This document shows positions 11,790 to 21,364 of a stretch of 64,000 bases of DNA, one piece after another. The notes under the pieces are model-generated. The model made no database searches. It was not told the origin of the DNA and worked only from the letters and a program-made list of their open reading frames with translations. Location of the stretch: contig OZ025241.1 in NCBI GenBank assembly GCA_964019155.1, forward strand, positions 84,410,244 to 84,474,243. The letters run 5' to 3'. A program made the translations under genes and the position numbers. Source of the DNA: Osedax fenrisi. Taxonomy: Eukaryota; Annelida; Polychaeta; Sabellida; Siboglinidae. The first letter of the stretch is position 1; each line of letters opens with the position of its first letter.

Positions 11790-11929
11790 ATATAATAATA
11801 ATACTATTAAGGTATAGTTAAAATTACTTGTTTACAAACAAATTAATCATTGTACCATAATATGAATTAACGTATGTTTAACTTATTAATTATTTACTTA
11901 TTAATTGATAATTTTAATTTTTTTTTATT

Positions 11930-12208
11930 ATTATTTAATTTAATTTAAAAATTTTTTTTTTTTAAATTTTTTTTTAAATTTAAAATTTTAATTTTTTTTG
12001 TATCTCAATGAGTTGATTTTTTATTTTTTTTTTATATGAATTTTTGTTTTTTATAATTTGGATATCTCTATTTAGATCCTTCCATAACCCATGGTTAGGA
12101 TACTATTTATTAGTTGACTTTTGTATAAGGTATTTTATAGATAGGTGATTTCCTTAATTTATATTTATTTTCGTGTTTTTTATGTATGTTATACATATTT
12201 TTATATAG

Positions 12209-12258
<50 letters not shown>

Positions 12259-12770
12259 ATTCACAATCAATATTTCTATAACCGGTGTAATGTTTCATGT
12301 ATTGTATGCATGACACATTACATAAGTGTCATGCTCCATTTATTTTATGTTATTTTAAATAAATCCATGTATCCATTGAATATGAACATATCAGTAATTA
12401 TAATGATTAAAAGAATAATAATACAAATAATATAGAAAACTACAGATACCTATAAGTATAATACCGCAAGTCTCAAATTATTGAAAACATAATTTAAAAG
12501 AGAATAGATAATTTTATAGAAAAATATAAATTCATAATTTATAATGAATACGGTTTCAAAAATAATCTAACATATATCATGCAATATACTCATTGACACA
12601 ACATATTACAAATTATATTGATAACATGAGAAAATGGCTGCAGTATTGTTTACATTAAAAAGGATTATGATACAATTGACTATAAATAATATTGAATTTA
12701 AATATTATACATACTATTTATTAATCTGTAAAATATGGCTTAAGAGGACATACCCAAGAATACAAGAATA
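11930..12770. other. Homopolymer- and (TA)n-rich DNA, no gene
   Basis: T- and A-runs at 11930-12050, (TA)n at 12209-12252, and a small hairpin GCATGACAC / GTGTCATGC at 12308-12334. Short open frames here have no recognisable content. Confidence 0.5.
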
Positions 12771-12773
12771 TAC

Positions 12774-13204
12774 CAGGGGGTCGGTAATCGGATACATATG
12801 CCTAATACCGACCCCCTTCTCCTATTACCGATCCTTTACAATAATAGTGGTATAAATAATTGTATTATTATAATATCCAATAAAAATAGTAGATATAGAT
12901 AAATATAATTAATTATAACATCCACGCAATTTATTTTGTATTGAATTTATGTTTTAATAGTAATATTAAATTTAAATTTAAACTTTATAGAAATTATATT
13001 AAAATAGTGTATATATATTATTATTTAATATTTATTTATTAATCAGTATGTATATAATCAACTGGAATCATGAATGCTAAATCTATATCAATGATACATA
13101 AATAATTTACGACATATTTTAAAGTAAAATACGAATCTATTTTGATTGGATATCATAAATCACATGGGGTCGGTATTAGGGTAATTCAGGGGGTCGGTAA
13201 TAGG
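12774..13204. repeat. Cluster of GGGGTCGGTAATAGG motifs
   Basis: Five copies of one GC-rich motif stand out in AT-only DNA. Plus orientation: 12774-12791 (CAGGGGGTCGGTAATCGG), 13166-13180 and 13187-13204. Minus orientation: 12801-12816 (CCTAATACCGACCCCC) and 12821-12834. The outer pair are direct repeats with one mismatch; inner copies are inverted, so the 430-bp unit has mirror-like ends. It could be a small non-autonomous transposon with composite ends; no target duplication was found. Confidence 0.6.
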
Positions 13205-13209
13205 ACAAT

Positions 13210-13945
13210 CATCACTTACTTATTATATAGATTTTAAAACTAGTATTACATAATGTTCATATATATATATATAGTTCATATATAGTTCATATATATTTGT
13301 TATTTGTTATTTGTTATTTGGTGGACTTTTCATCCCATCCAGAAACTTAGATGAAGTTTTCACTTATAACCATATATGGCTATAATATCATTTCGAAGCG
13401 GCTTTCATGTTAAGGCATCCATGGTTTAACGAGATACGATCATTTATTTATACACAATTATATATGATCACTTCTAAATAATATTTTAAGACCCGTTTTA
13501 TAAATTTAATTAATGGTCCGGACGAGGCTCGAACCCGTTATATAACATACGTTAAATTTTAAATATATATGATTTAATTAATTACGTATCTCTTAATTGA
13601 ATGCATAATATATGTTAAAATAAAAACTTACCGATCCACATTACAAATAATTGTGAATATAAAATAAATATTACAATATAAAAAATAAATAAATTTATAG
13701 AATAAATAAATATAAAAAATAGTAAATTACACACAATTAACATATATGGTATTACACTTTTGAATAATTTAAACAATCACTTTAAAAATCTAAAATTAAA
13801 TTCATTTAAAAAATAAATAAAACTCAAATATTTAAACAAATATTAATTTAATTTTTATTTTATTAAATAGTTTCATTATTCCCAAGCAACCAAACGCGTT
13901 GCGCGTCAACGTAAAATATATAACAACGTTCAACCAGTGTATATA
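13210..13945. other. AT-rich spacer, no gene
   Basis: Nothing coding is seen. A segment at 13872-13910 (CCCAAGCAACCAAACGCG) resembles, in reverse, the distal end of the 36-bp-repeat element described at 24440-24565. Confidence 0.4.
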
Positions 13946-13950
13946 TTATG

Positions 13951-14190
13951 GGTCAAATAAACACTGGATATAATTATTTTATTTATGCAATATATATTCC
14001 AATTTTGTATATTTTATAGGTCAAATAAACACTTTGGATATGAATATATTATGTATTCAATGTATGTTCCAATTTTGTATATTTTATAGGTCAAATAAAC
14101 ACTTTGGATATCATTAATTTATGTATTCAATATATATTAAAATTTGTATATTAATATATACAATTGTATAAGTCAAATAAATACATTGGA
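13951..14190. repeat. ~69-bp tandem repeat, four units
   Basis: GGTCAAATAAACACT starts at 13951, 14019, 14089 and (as AGTCAAATAAATACA) 14171, giving periods of 68, 70 and 82 bp. GGTCAAATAA also occurs in reverse in the element that hosts LINE-A and LINE-B, suggesting a distant family link. Confidence 0.8.
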
Positions 14191-14331
14191 TATTACAACA
14201 GCGATATCTATAGTGAAATATTATATTTTATAAAATATATCTCTTATCAATAAGAATTATTATTAATAGAATTATATATCAATATAATTGTATAATATAT
14301 ATACATACGCACACACATACACACATACACA

Positions 14332-14365
<34 letters not shown>

Positions 14366-14728
14366 ATCTATTAGTGTTAATTTATACACTTATTTCTGTT
14401 TAATATTTCTGTGATTTATTTCACATCCCACATTAAAGTACTAATGCACTAATGAACTAATTAGTTCATTAGTTTGTAAATATACATTATTATAATGGAA
14501 TATGTATATAAGATATAATTAGGTAAAATAACTATAAATAATATGATTAATACGCAATAAATATTAGATATTTTCTAGTTTTTCTACTACATATCTATAA
14601 ATAGAGGTTCATAGCATTCCACGAATGTATTATATCATACATGTCGTAAATACTGTATGAAATGAAGCATTATGAAAATTCACGCTAATTGCGTCACCCA
14701 CCACACCCAGTGCGCAGATAAGTGTGTT

Positions 14729-14765
14729 CATCGATATAAAGAAAGTGACTTTCTTTATATCGATG
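14729..14765. mobile_element. 37-bp perfect hairpin insertion, target duplication AGTGTGTT
   Basis: CATCGATATAAAGAAAGT pairs with its full reverse complement around one central G. The 8 bases AGTGTGTT flank it on both sides (14721-14728 and 14766-14773). The paralogous segment (copy 2) lacks the hairpin, confirming an insertion. The ends are CA and TG. The size is far below known miniature transposons. Confidence 0.75.
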
Positions 14766-14987
14766 AGTGTGTTATTGTGGAAATTGTGTTTAGCGAGAAA
14801 ATTGATATTAACGGTATTGATTAATTACTTCATTATTTGATAATTCTTCCTTTGTATTAAACTTCCTATATTGACAATTTATCAATATTTAGATTGTTTA
14901 TTACAAGTTGATTTAATAAGGTAATATAAAATAGTATAGTTAAATATAAAAATATAACATATATAATTGATAGGTGTTATACTTTAT

Positions 14988-15037
14988 CATTGAGCTAGAG
15001 AAAAGTAGTACTACTAGAAAAACTCTCTAGCTCTATA
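14988..15037. mobile_element. Hairpin insertion of the CATAGAGCTAGAG family, enlarged copy
   Basis: Ends match the 33-bp hairpin at 15658-15690, but the loop is enlarged by a further small palindrome (AGTAGTACTACT). Flanks are TACTTTAT and TCCTTTAT, one mismatch from an 8-bp duplication. It sits at the orthologous place in the duplicated segment, so it predates the segment duplication. Confidence 0.65.
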
Positions 15038-15160
15038 TCCTTTATGCATATTTATATATTAATAGTATGGGATGTACTAAAACGGAGTTGTAATCCAGTT
15101 GTAATTTTATACAATTTATTTGTATATAATATTCTTAATTTTATACTTTGATACTATAGT

Positions 15161-15168
15161 ATAGTATA

Positions 15169-15226
<58 letters not shown>
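15161..15226. repeat. (TA)n tract
   Basis: About 30 TA units after a short TATAG repeat, separating the two duplicated segments. Similar tracts recur throughout the window. Confidence 0.9.
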
Positions 15227-15227
<1 letters not shown>

Positions 15228-15232
<5 letters not shown>

Positions 15233-15800
15233 TCACACGCACAGATACACACACAAACACATACACATATATTATAGATATACATAGATATTACATAGTT
15301 GTTCTACCACATATATATAAATAGATGTACATAGAATAACACGATTGTATCATAGCATACATGTCGTGATAATGTATGAAATTAAGCGTTACGACAAGAC
15401 ACGCCCAAAGGGCGTCGCCCATTGCATCATCTACTGCGCAGGTCATCGTGTATGGCGCGAAAATTGAAATTAACGGTATTGTTTATTTATTTCCTTATAT
15501 GTACACTTCCTTTTATTCTACTTCCTTTAAAGACAACGTACAAATATTTAAAGTATATATCATATATACTACGAGTTGATTTAATAAGGTAATATAATAA
15601 TATTATTGTTAAATATAAACATATACACTTATATAATTGTTAAGTGTTATCCTTTATCATAGAGCTAGAGAAAAGCTCTCTAGCTCTATGTCCTTTATGC
15701 ATAATTATATATCAATATTATGGGATGTACTAAAACGCAGTTGTAATCCAGTTGTAATTTTATAATATTTATTTGTATATAATATACTTAATTTTATAGT
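15228..15800. repeat. Duplicated segment, copy 2
   Basis: Second copy of the segment at 14295-15165. It includes the CA-rich start (CACACGCACAGATACAC), the GGGCGTCGCCC block and the conserved GTTGTAATCCAGTTGTAATT. A 67-codon open frame at its start is not conserved in copy 1 and is not called. Confidence 0.75.
15658..15690. mobile_element. 33-bp hairpin insertion, target duplication TCCTTTAT
   Basis: CATAGAGCTAGAGA and its exact reverse complement TCTCTAGCTCTATG flank a 5-nt loop. TCCTTTAT lies on both sides (15650-15657 and 15691-15698), a perfect 8-bp duplication. Related hairpins are at 14988, 18262 and 28492. Confidence 0.75.
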
Positions 15801-15809
15801 TTGATATTA

Positions 15810-16531
15810 TATATGTATATATAATATATATTATATTTTATAATTTATATATTATAATCAATAATTGATATTAAATATTCAAAATAATAATGTATTTATA
15901 GTACAAATTTAGGTTTTAAAGATTGTTATTAATATGTTGTTGCTCAGTTGTAATTGTATAACAATGCATAACCTTGCATATATATATACCAGTAGTAATT
16001 TAAATACATTCAAAATTAATGTGTTTACTGCAGTAATAATTTAATAAGTAATAATATATCCTGTTATAATATACATATACCATTAGTACTACATGTATAT
16101 TATAAATCGGCATTCAAGGTAGTATATATAATTAGTAATTAAACTTAATATTTTAATATAAGGCATTTTTACTCAATTTTGTAAAAATATTTACAAAAAT
16201 ATATTAAAACATAATATTTTAAAATAAGGCATTTTTTTATAAATGTATGAAATAATCATATTAATATTATACTATATTATACCATATTATACTATATATT
16301 ATATATAATATCAAAGTGTCAAATTATGTTTAACATGTGTAAATATGTATTATGCATTATTATCACTTATTTATTATAATATATATTATATATATATAGT
16401 ATACAAATATTAAATTAAGTATATTATATACAAATAAATATTATAATATGTATACATATATAATAAAAACATTATATGGGAATATATATAAGTTATAATT
16501 ATAATATCTATAGATAACATACAACTATTAA

Positions 16532-16574
<43 letters not shown>

Positions 16575-16600
16575 GTATATATATATACATTAGTGCTGTA
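15810..16600. other. AT-rich spacer, no gene
   Basis: Only AT-rich sequence with (TA)n tracts (16530-16570) was seen. Confidence 0.5.
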
Positions 16601-16603
16601 AAA

Positions 16604-17325
16604 TTATTAATTATTAATTATATAGTATTTTAATAATTATTCAATTCTAATTTACTAATTAATAATTATTTATCAATACTTATTATTAATTATATATTAT
16701 TTTAATAATTATATATCAATACTTATATTTAATTAACAATTAATTATATATTAATAATTATTAACAATAATTATTATTAAGTAATACTAATTAATTGTAT
16801 ATTATTAATTATTAATTATATATTATAATTTACTAATTAATAATTAGTTATCAATAGTTATTATTAATTAATAACATTAATCATATATTATTTTAATAAT
16901 TATTCAATTCTAATTTACTGATTAATAATTATTTATCAATACTTATTATTAACTAATAACAATTAATTATATATTATTTTAATAATTATTCAATTCTAAT
17001 TTATTAATTAATAATTATTTATCAATAAGTATTATTAAGTAATTCTAATTAATTGTATATTATTAATTATTAATTATATATTATTTTAATAATTATTCAA
17101 TTATAATTTACTAATTATATATTATTTTAATAATTATTCAATTATAATTTACTAATTAATAATTATTTATCAATACTTATTATTAATTAATAACACTTAA
17201 TTATATATTAATAATTATTAATTATATATTATCTTAATAATTATTTATCAATAATAATTTTTAGTAATAATAATTAATTGTATATTAGTAATTATTATTT
17301 ATATATTATTCTAATAATTATTACC
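16604..17325. repeat. Degenerate ATTAATTA-type satellite, ~720 bp
   Basis: Almost pure A and T, built from recurring blocks TATATTATTTTAATAATTAT, CAATTCTAATTTACTAATTA and TTATCAATACTTATTATTA, at roughly 80-110 bp intervals. GC content is a few percent. Confidence 0.8.
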
Positions 17326-17373
17326 CGCTAAGTTAGGTGAATATTATTATATTTAACTTATGACTCACGAAAC

Positions 17374-17469
17374 ATGAATAATGCTATCCGGGATCGCCTC
17401 CGGTATCGTCTTCGTGAATGCCATGTATCTAAACTTGTTGGCCAGCTTCTAGTCCGAAAAATTGAATAG
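17374..17469 (+). CDS. Arginine-rich exon, array copy 1 (partial)
   Basis: Open from an ATG through 31 codons to TAG (17467-17469): AIRDRLRYRLRECHVSKLVG then QLLVRKIE. It corresponds to the second half of the exons in copies 2 and 3. A GTTAGT donor at 17490 begins the next intron. The ATG may be fortuitous, since the other copies read VY or AY-IR here. No known family is recognised. GC content is much higher than the surrounding AT-only DNA, which hints at former or present coding use. Confidence 0.4.
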   Translation: MNNAIRDRLRYRLRECHVSKLVGQLLVRKIE

Positions 17470-17560
17470 TCAAGATGCAGAAGTTAGAAGTTAGTATACA
17501 CATATAAATATTATAGTGTCATGATAATTGATTTATTAATATACAATTTATAATTTCAGG

Positions 17561-17749
17561 ATAATTAAGATCATCAGTAGTTATCTTCCTGCTTGGCTAG
17601 ATGAATATATTCATGAATATGTTCAAGATCATCTCAGTTACCGCCCTAGACGTCCTCCGTATGCTATCCGGGATCTCCTCCGGTATCGTTTTCGTGAATG
17701 CCATGTATCTAAACTTGTTGGCCAGCTTCTAGTCCGAAAAATTGAATAG
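17561..17749 (+). CDS. Arginine-rich terminal exon, array copy 2
   Basis: A 70-nt intron-like segment (GTTAGTATAC...TAATTTCAG, 17490-17559) leads into a 62-codon open frame ending TAG: an AWLDEYIHEYVQDHL segment, then a basic segment (YRPRRPPY, LLRYRFRECH, VGQLLVRKIE). The other two frames are closed by stops within the first codons. The upstream part of a transcript is not identified, so whether this is translated is open. The unit repeats every 280 bp. Confidence 0.45.
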   Translation: MIKIISSYLPAWLDEYIHEYVQDHLSYRPRRPPYAIRDLLRYRFRECHVSKLVGQLLVRKIE

Positions 17750-17840
17750 TCAATATGCAGAAGTTAGAAGTTAGTATACACATATAAATATTATAGTGTC
17801 ATGATAATTGATTTATTAATATACAATTTATAATTTCAGG

Positions 17841-18029
17841 ATAATTAAGATCATCAGTAGTTTGCTTGCTGCTTGGCTAGATGAATATCTTCATGAATAT
17901 GTTCAAGATCATCTCCGTTACCGCCCTAGACGTCCTCCGTATGTTATCCGGTATCGCCTCCGGTATCGTCTTCGTGAATGCCATGTATCTAAACTTGTTT
18001 GCCAGATTCTATTCCGGCAAATTGAATAG
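17841..18029 (+). CDS. Arginine-rich terminal exon, array copy 3
   Basis: Same structure as copy 2, exactly 280 bp downstream: an identical 70-nt intron (17770-17839), 62 codons, TAG at the same place. It differs from copy 2 at 14 bases, 13 of which change the amino acid, yet the frame stays open. A fourth, decayed copy of the acceptor and exon start (TTTCAGAATAAACAAGATGA) lies at 18981-19070 with stops. Function unknown. Confidence 0.45.
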   Translation: MIKIISSLLAAWLDEYLHEYVQDHLRYRPRRPPYVIRYRLRYRLRECHVSKLVCQILFRQIE

Positions 18030-18064
18030 TCAAGATACAGAAGTTAGTATTTAATGTATACATC

Positions 18065-18116
<52 letters not shown>

Positions 18117-18261
18117 ACTATACATAGTACGTGCAATGCATACTTCGTGCATGTATGTGTGTGTAATTATGTAAAATCTATATATAAACTATTACCGGCC
18201 TTTGTCTAATTTTAATCCCCTGATGACCTAGATTAATATACAATATAAGATGCAATATAGT

Positions 18262-18298
18262 CACAGAACTAGAGAGAAAGTTTCTCTCTAGCTCTATG
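18262..18298. mobile_element. 37-bp hairpin insertion, target duplication AATATAGT
   Basis: Right arm TTTCTCTCTAGCTCTATG pairs with the left arm CACAGAACTAGAGAGAAA with two mismatches. AATATAGT flanks it at 18254-18261 and 18299-18306, a perfect 8-bp duplication. Same family as 15658-15690, at an unrelated site. Confidence 0.75.
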
Positions 18299-18583
18299 AA
18301 TATAGTACACATGTTAAATATTGTTATGTTGATATAATTATATTCGTATATATAATTAGTAATAGGGTGTACATGATATACCTAAGTGTATATAAATTCG
18401 CATATATGTAAGTTATAGTATAAAATGACGACCTTGCCATTACCAATGATGCCCTCATCTTCACCCCTGATTCCTGTAATAGTCACACCTCTATCTAAAA
18501 CTACCATTGGTTCAACATACACCTATATTCAGTTGTAAATTACCTCCTACACACTAAAAGTATGCCGCCCGTCATGTATAGCC

Positions 18584-18589
<6 letters not shown>

Positions 18590-18655
<66 letters not shown>

Positions 18656-18660
18656 TGTTG
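18590..18660. repeat. (TA)n tract
   Basis: Two (TA)n runs broken by one ATC. Confidence 0.9.
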
Positions 18661-18688
18661 CTATCCGTAATGGACCAGTCTATACAGC

Positions 18689-18720
18689 TTAGCATAATGG
18701 AACGTTCCATATTATGCTAA
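18689..18720. repeat. Palindrome, 10-bp arms with nested palindrome
   Basis: TTAGCATAAT / ATTATGCTAA flank GGAACGTTCC, itself a palindrome. It lies in a GC-richer 240-bp stretch (18661-18900) with no recognisable gene. Confidence 0.6.
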
Positions 18721-19279
18721 CGAACTAGATATCGGACGTCCCATTATGTAACATGTTTACTGCTTTAGGAATCAGGTTGATGCACGCACTGCGTGTGTGC
18801 CTAGGGAACGCAGCCCTCCCTGATTGACCAAGGGATAAATGTACCACGCGATACCTTGCACCTGTTTGCACTTGTATGGTCCAGCTAGTCTATTATTCAT
18901 TATATACAACTAGTTACAGTATACACATATACATATGATTGTGTCATCATAATTGATTTATATTAATATACAATTTATAATTTCAGAATAAACAAGATGA
19001 TCTTACTGGTTGGCTATGGTGAATATCTCCATGAATATGTTAAAGATCATCTCTAGGATCCTGTATAGTCTTCGTGAATTTCGTATATATATATATATAT
19101 ATATATCTGGAATTATACACTGTGCTATTTAATGAACAGAAACCTCTATATTCGCATACTATATACTATATATGTATATTATAATCATATATGATCATAT
19201 ATGTATACATACTTATATTATTATCATTATAAATATACCCTTGCATTCACAGTTTATTATTATATATATTATTCACGTG

Positions 19280-19491
19280 TTATATCATATCCGTATTTTG
19301 TGTATTGTTCCTTGTAATAAATGAATAAATTATTTTACGTTTCTTTTTTATTGTGTATGGGTAAAAATATACGTTCCACTAGGTGTTTATTTATGGGTAA
19401 AAATATACGTTCCACTAGGTGTTTATTAAGGGTAAAAATATACGTTCCACTAGGTGTTTAATCATGGGTAAAAATATACGTTCCACTAAGT
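19280..19491 (+). repeat. Left half of the 36-bp-repeat element hosting LINE-A
   Basis: After a block shared with 54994-55070 (TCCGTATTTT, TAATAAATGAAT, ACGTTTCTTTTTTA) come four units of GGGTAAAAATATACGTTCC with ACTAGGTGTTTATTTAT. Unit starts are 19359, 19395, 19430 and 19466, a period of 35-36 bp. The last unit is cut after CCACTAAGT by LINE-A. Confidence 0.85.
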
Positions 19492-20011
19492 AACACTTTT
19501 ACTTTTGCATTCGAACTGACCAGACGTGTTTTAATTCATACAAATGTAGCATAACAATTTCTATTCATACGCAATTATTTGATTTCTATAGAATTTATCA
19601 ATAATATTCTGCACATTATATTTAAATCCTATACACTACACATATTGTGTTTCGTATAGTGTACACTGTGTATAGTGTGCACTATACAAGATCGTACACT
19701 ACGTTCTACGTTCCTGGAGATATCCCCTAGGACTTCATGCACGGGTAGCTGGACTACCCTTTTTCACTGAGGTTATGTAACTACTCACGTGTTCTATTCG
19801 CTGCCCTCATTGCCCTTAATCTTTGAGGTACTGGTCCTGTACTGAAGAATCGGTCGCATATCCGTAGAATCTACCCGCACGAAGAGTTCCCACTGTACCG
19901 GAGAATCTATCATATACGTGGAGTCGACTTAACTGCTTACTATATTATTATATAATACCTATAGATATAACGTTACTCGAGCTAATCTATTAGCTAGCAC
20001 GTGTCTCTATT

Positions 20012-21352
20012 ATGGCAGTTGTATGTCATTATTGCAAAGAACCTGCTTCTAGCTCTGACCTACCATGTATATCGTGTAAATCATTCTACCATCATGTATG
20101 CCTCTTCCCAGCATCAATTATATCCAAATCATGGACACATATCAATGGTCCCCCTCCATCATATGCCCTTGCCATTTTTTCTTCCCCTAATTTCACATTT
20201 ACATGTCCCTCTTGCCTCCTAAACACCTCATCAAATACATCCACTACATTCTCCTCTCCTCTAGTTACCCCTACTCCTATACGTCCCACTAATCCCCCCA
20301 TCCGAACCCCTATACCTGCCCAATGTCATATACCTAAACTTATGGAACTTAATACTTTCCCCCCATCCTTCTCAACCGCTAATCTCCCATCATCTTTCCC
20401 TTGTTTACCTTTTAATAAATCCTACGCATCTGCTATTAGAATCTCCTCTTCTCCTACCCCTATTCAATCTCCTAACGTCCCCCTTATACCTCATTCTTCT
20501 ACCCCATCCTATAATCATCCCATACCCCGTAAACTTCTACTTAATAATATTCTAGGTAACTGTTCACTTGTTATTGAACATTTAAAACAGTCTGATATGA
20601 ATATTGATTACATTTCATCAATTTTAACTCATATGTTACTCCCTAAAATATCCATTTCTATAGTCACATTTAAAAATCACATTGCAATAATCCAGTTCTC
20701 AAATAAAACATTCCGTGACAAATTTTTCAGACGATTTAGTTCCTTTAAATCAAATCCCAGATTCTCCCATCTATATTTACGAAACTCCCTTCCCTATAAA
20801 ACCCGTTTGGTAGGCAAAGTCCTTTACCATGCTTATAAATTGAAAATGACCCCTATAAATACAAAACCTATATTTAATACTTATACAAATTTATTTGAAA
20901 TTCGCACTATATCTAATTATATAGACTGGTCTCTACCCCCAATTACCATACCTTCAATTCTCCTTACTGACTGGGAATCTTCCTACATTAAATATATATC
21001 TTCCATTCCCTTATCTAGTAATTATTCCCTTAATAATAATTCCGACCCCCAACCAACTAATCCTCCCGAAAATTCCAACCCCCCTATTTCCGATTCCTCA
21101 CCTAGTAATCCTTCCTCAAATACCAACTCCCCTACCTTTGTTCCATCACCTAGCGATCCTTCCTCAAATACTAATTCCCCTACTTCTGATCAACCTATTA
21201 TTATGTCCGCAAATATCAATTCTTCTACCTCTGTTCCACTACATAATTCATCTTCCTCTAATTCTGTTCCTGATTCACAACATATTTCTTCTTTATCTCC
21301 TCTTTCCCACTCTCCACATGATTTATCTGATAATTCAACTACTTCCACATGA
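20012..21352 (+). CDS. LINE-A ORF1: PHD-finger nucleic-acid-binding protein
   Basis: 446 residues, presumed RNA chaperone and particle component of the retrotransposon. The amino terminus is a C4HC3 PHD finger: Cys 5, 8, 19, 22, His 27, Cys 30, 65, 68. A Ser/Pro/Thr-rich linker follows to about residue 185. Then comes a folded block from LVIEHLKQSD through LYLRNS, GKVLYHAYK and FEIRTISNYIDW, closely matched in layout by LINE-B ORF1. The carboxyl tail is Ser/Pro/Asn-rich with an imperfect repeat (PSNTNSPT). PHD-bearing ORF1 proteins are known from CR1-type LINEs. It ends in TGA followed by CTA, and ORF2 continues in the same frame. Confidence 0.88.
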   Translation: MAVVCHYCKEPASSSDLPCISCKSFYHHVCLFPASIISKSWTHINGPPPSYALAIFSSPNFTFTCPSCLLNTSSNTSTTFSSPLVTPTPIRPTNPPIRTPIPAQCHIPKLMELNTFPPSFSTANLPSSFPCLPFNKSYASAIRISSSPTPIQSPNVPLIPHSSTPSYNHPIPRKLLLNNILGNCSLVIEHLKQSDMNIDYISSILTHMLLPKISISIVTFKNHIAIIQFSNKTFRDKFFRRFSSFKSNPRFSHLYLRNSLPYKTRLVGKVLYHAYKLKMTPINTKPIFNTYTNLFEIRTISNYIDWSLPPITIPSILLTDWESSYIKYISSIPLSSNYSLNNNSDPQPTNPPENSNPPISDSSPSNPSSNTNSPTFVPSPSDPSSNTNSPTSDQPIIMSANINSSTSVPLHNSSSSNSVPDSQHISSLSPLSHSPHDLSDNSTTST

Positions 21353-21364
21353 CTAAGTGTAAGA

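Larger units (their letters stand above)
14295..15165. repeat. Duplicated segment, copy 1
   Basis: This segment and 15228-15800 share the same order of blocks: a CA-rich tract, CTAC-ACATAT-TATAAATAGA, a CATACATGTCGT block, a GCGCAG block, TTAACGGTATTG, GTTGATTTAATAAGGTAATAT, a hairpin insertion, and GGGATGTACTAAAACG with GTTGTAATCCAGTTGTAATT. The copies are clearly diverged. Copy 1 has gained a second 37-bp hairpin at 14729-14765. No protein frame is conserved between copies. Confidence 0.75.

Noticed and set aside
13515..13540. tRNA 3' half (T-arm GGGTTCGAGCC with acceptor-like GGTCCGG, minus strand)
   Set aside because: The T-arm pairs, but no D or anticodon arm and no pairing 5' acceptor lie upstream; at most a tRNA-derived relic or chance.
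18425..18538. 37-codon Pro/Thr/Ser-rich ORF
   Set aside because: Too short, no family, no splice or promoter context; the opposite strand is equally open.
19350..19490. CRISPR-like array
   Set aside because: The 36-bp units are head-to-tail with no spacers, in a eukaryotic retrotransposon-rich region.
20092..20301. Frames overlapping LINE-A and LINE-B ORFs on other frames and strands
   Set aside because: No conserved content; shadows of ORF1 and ORF2.
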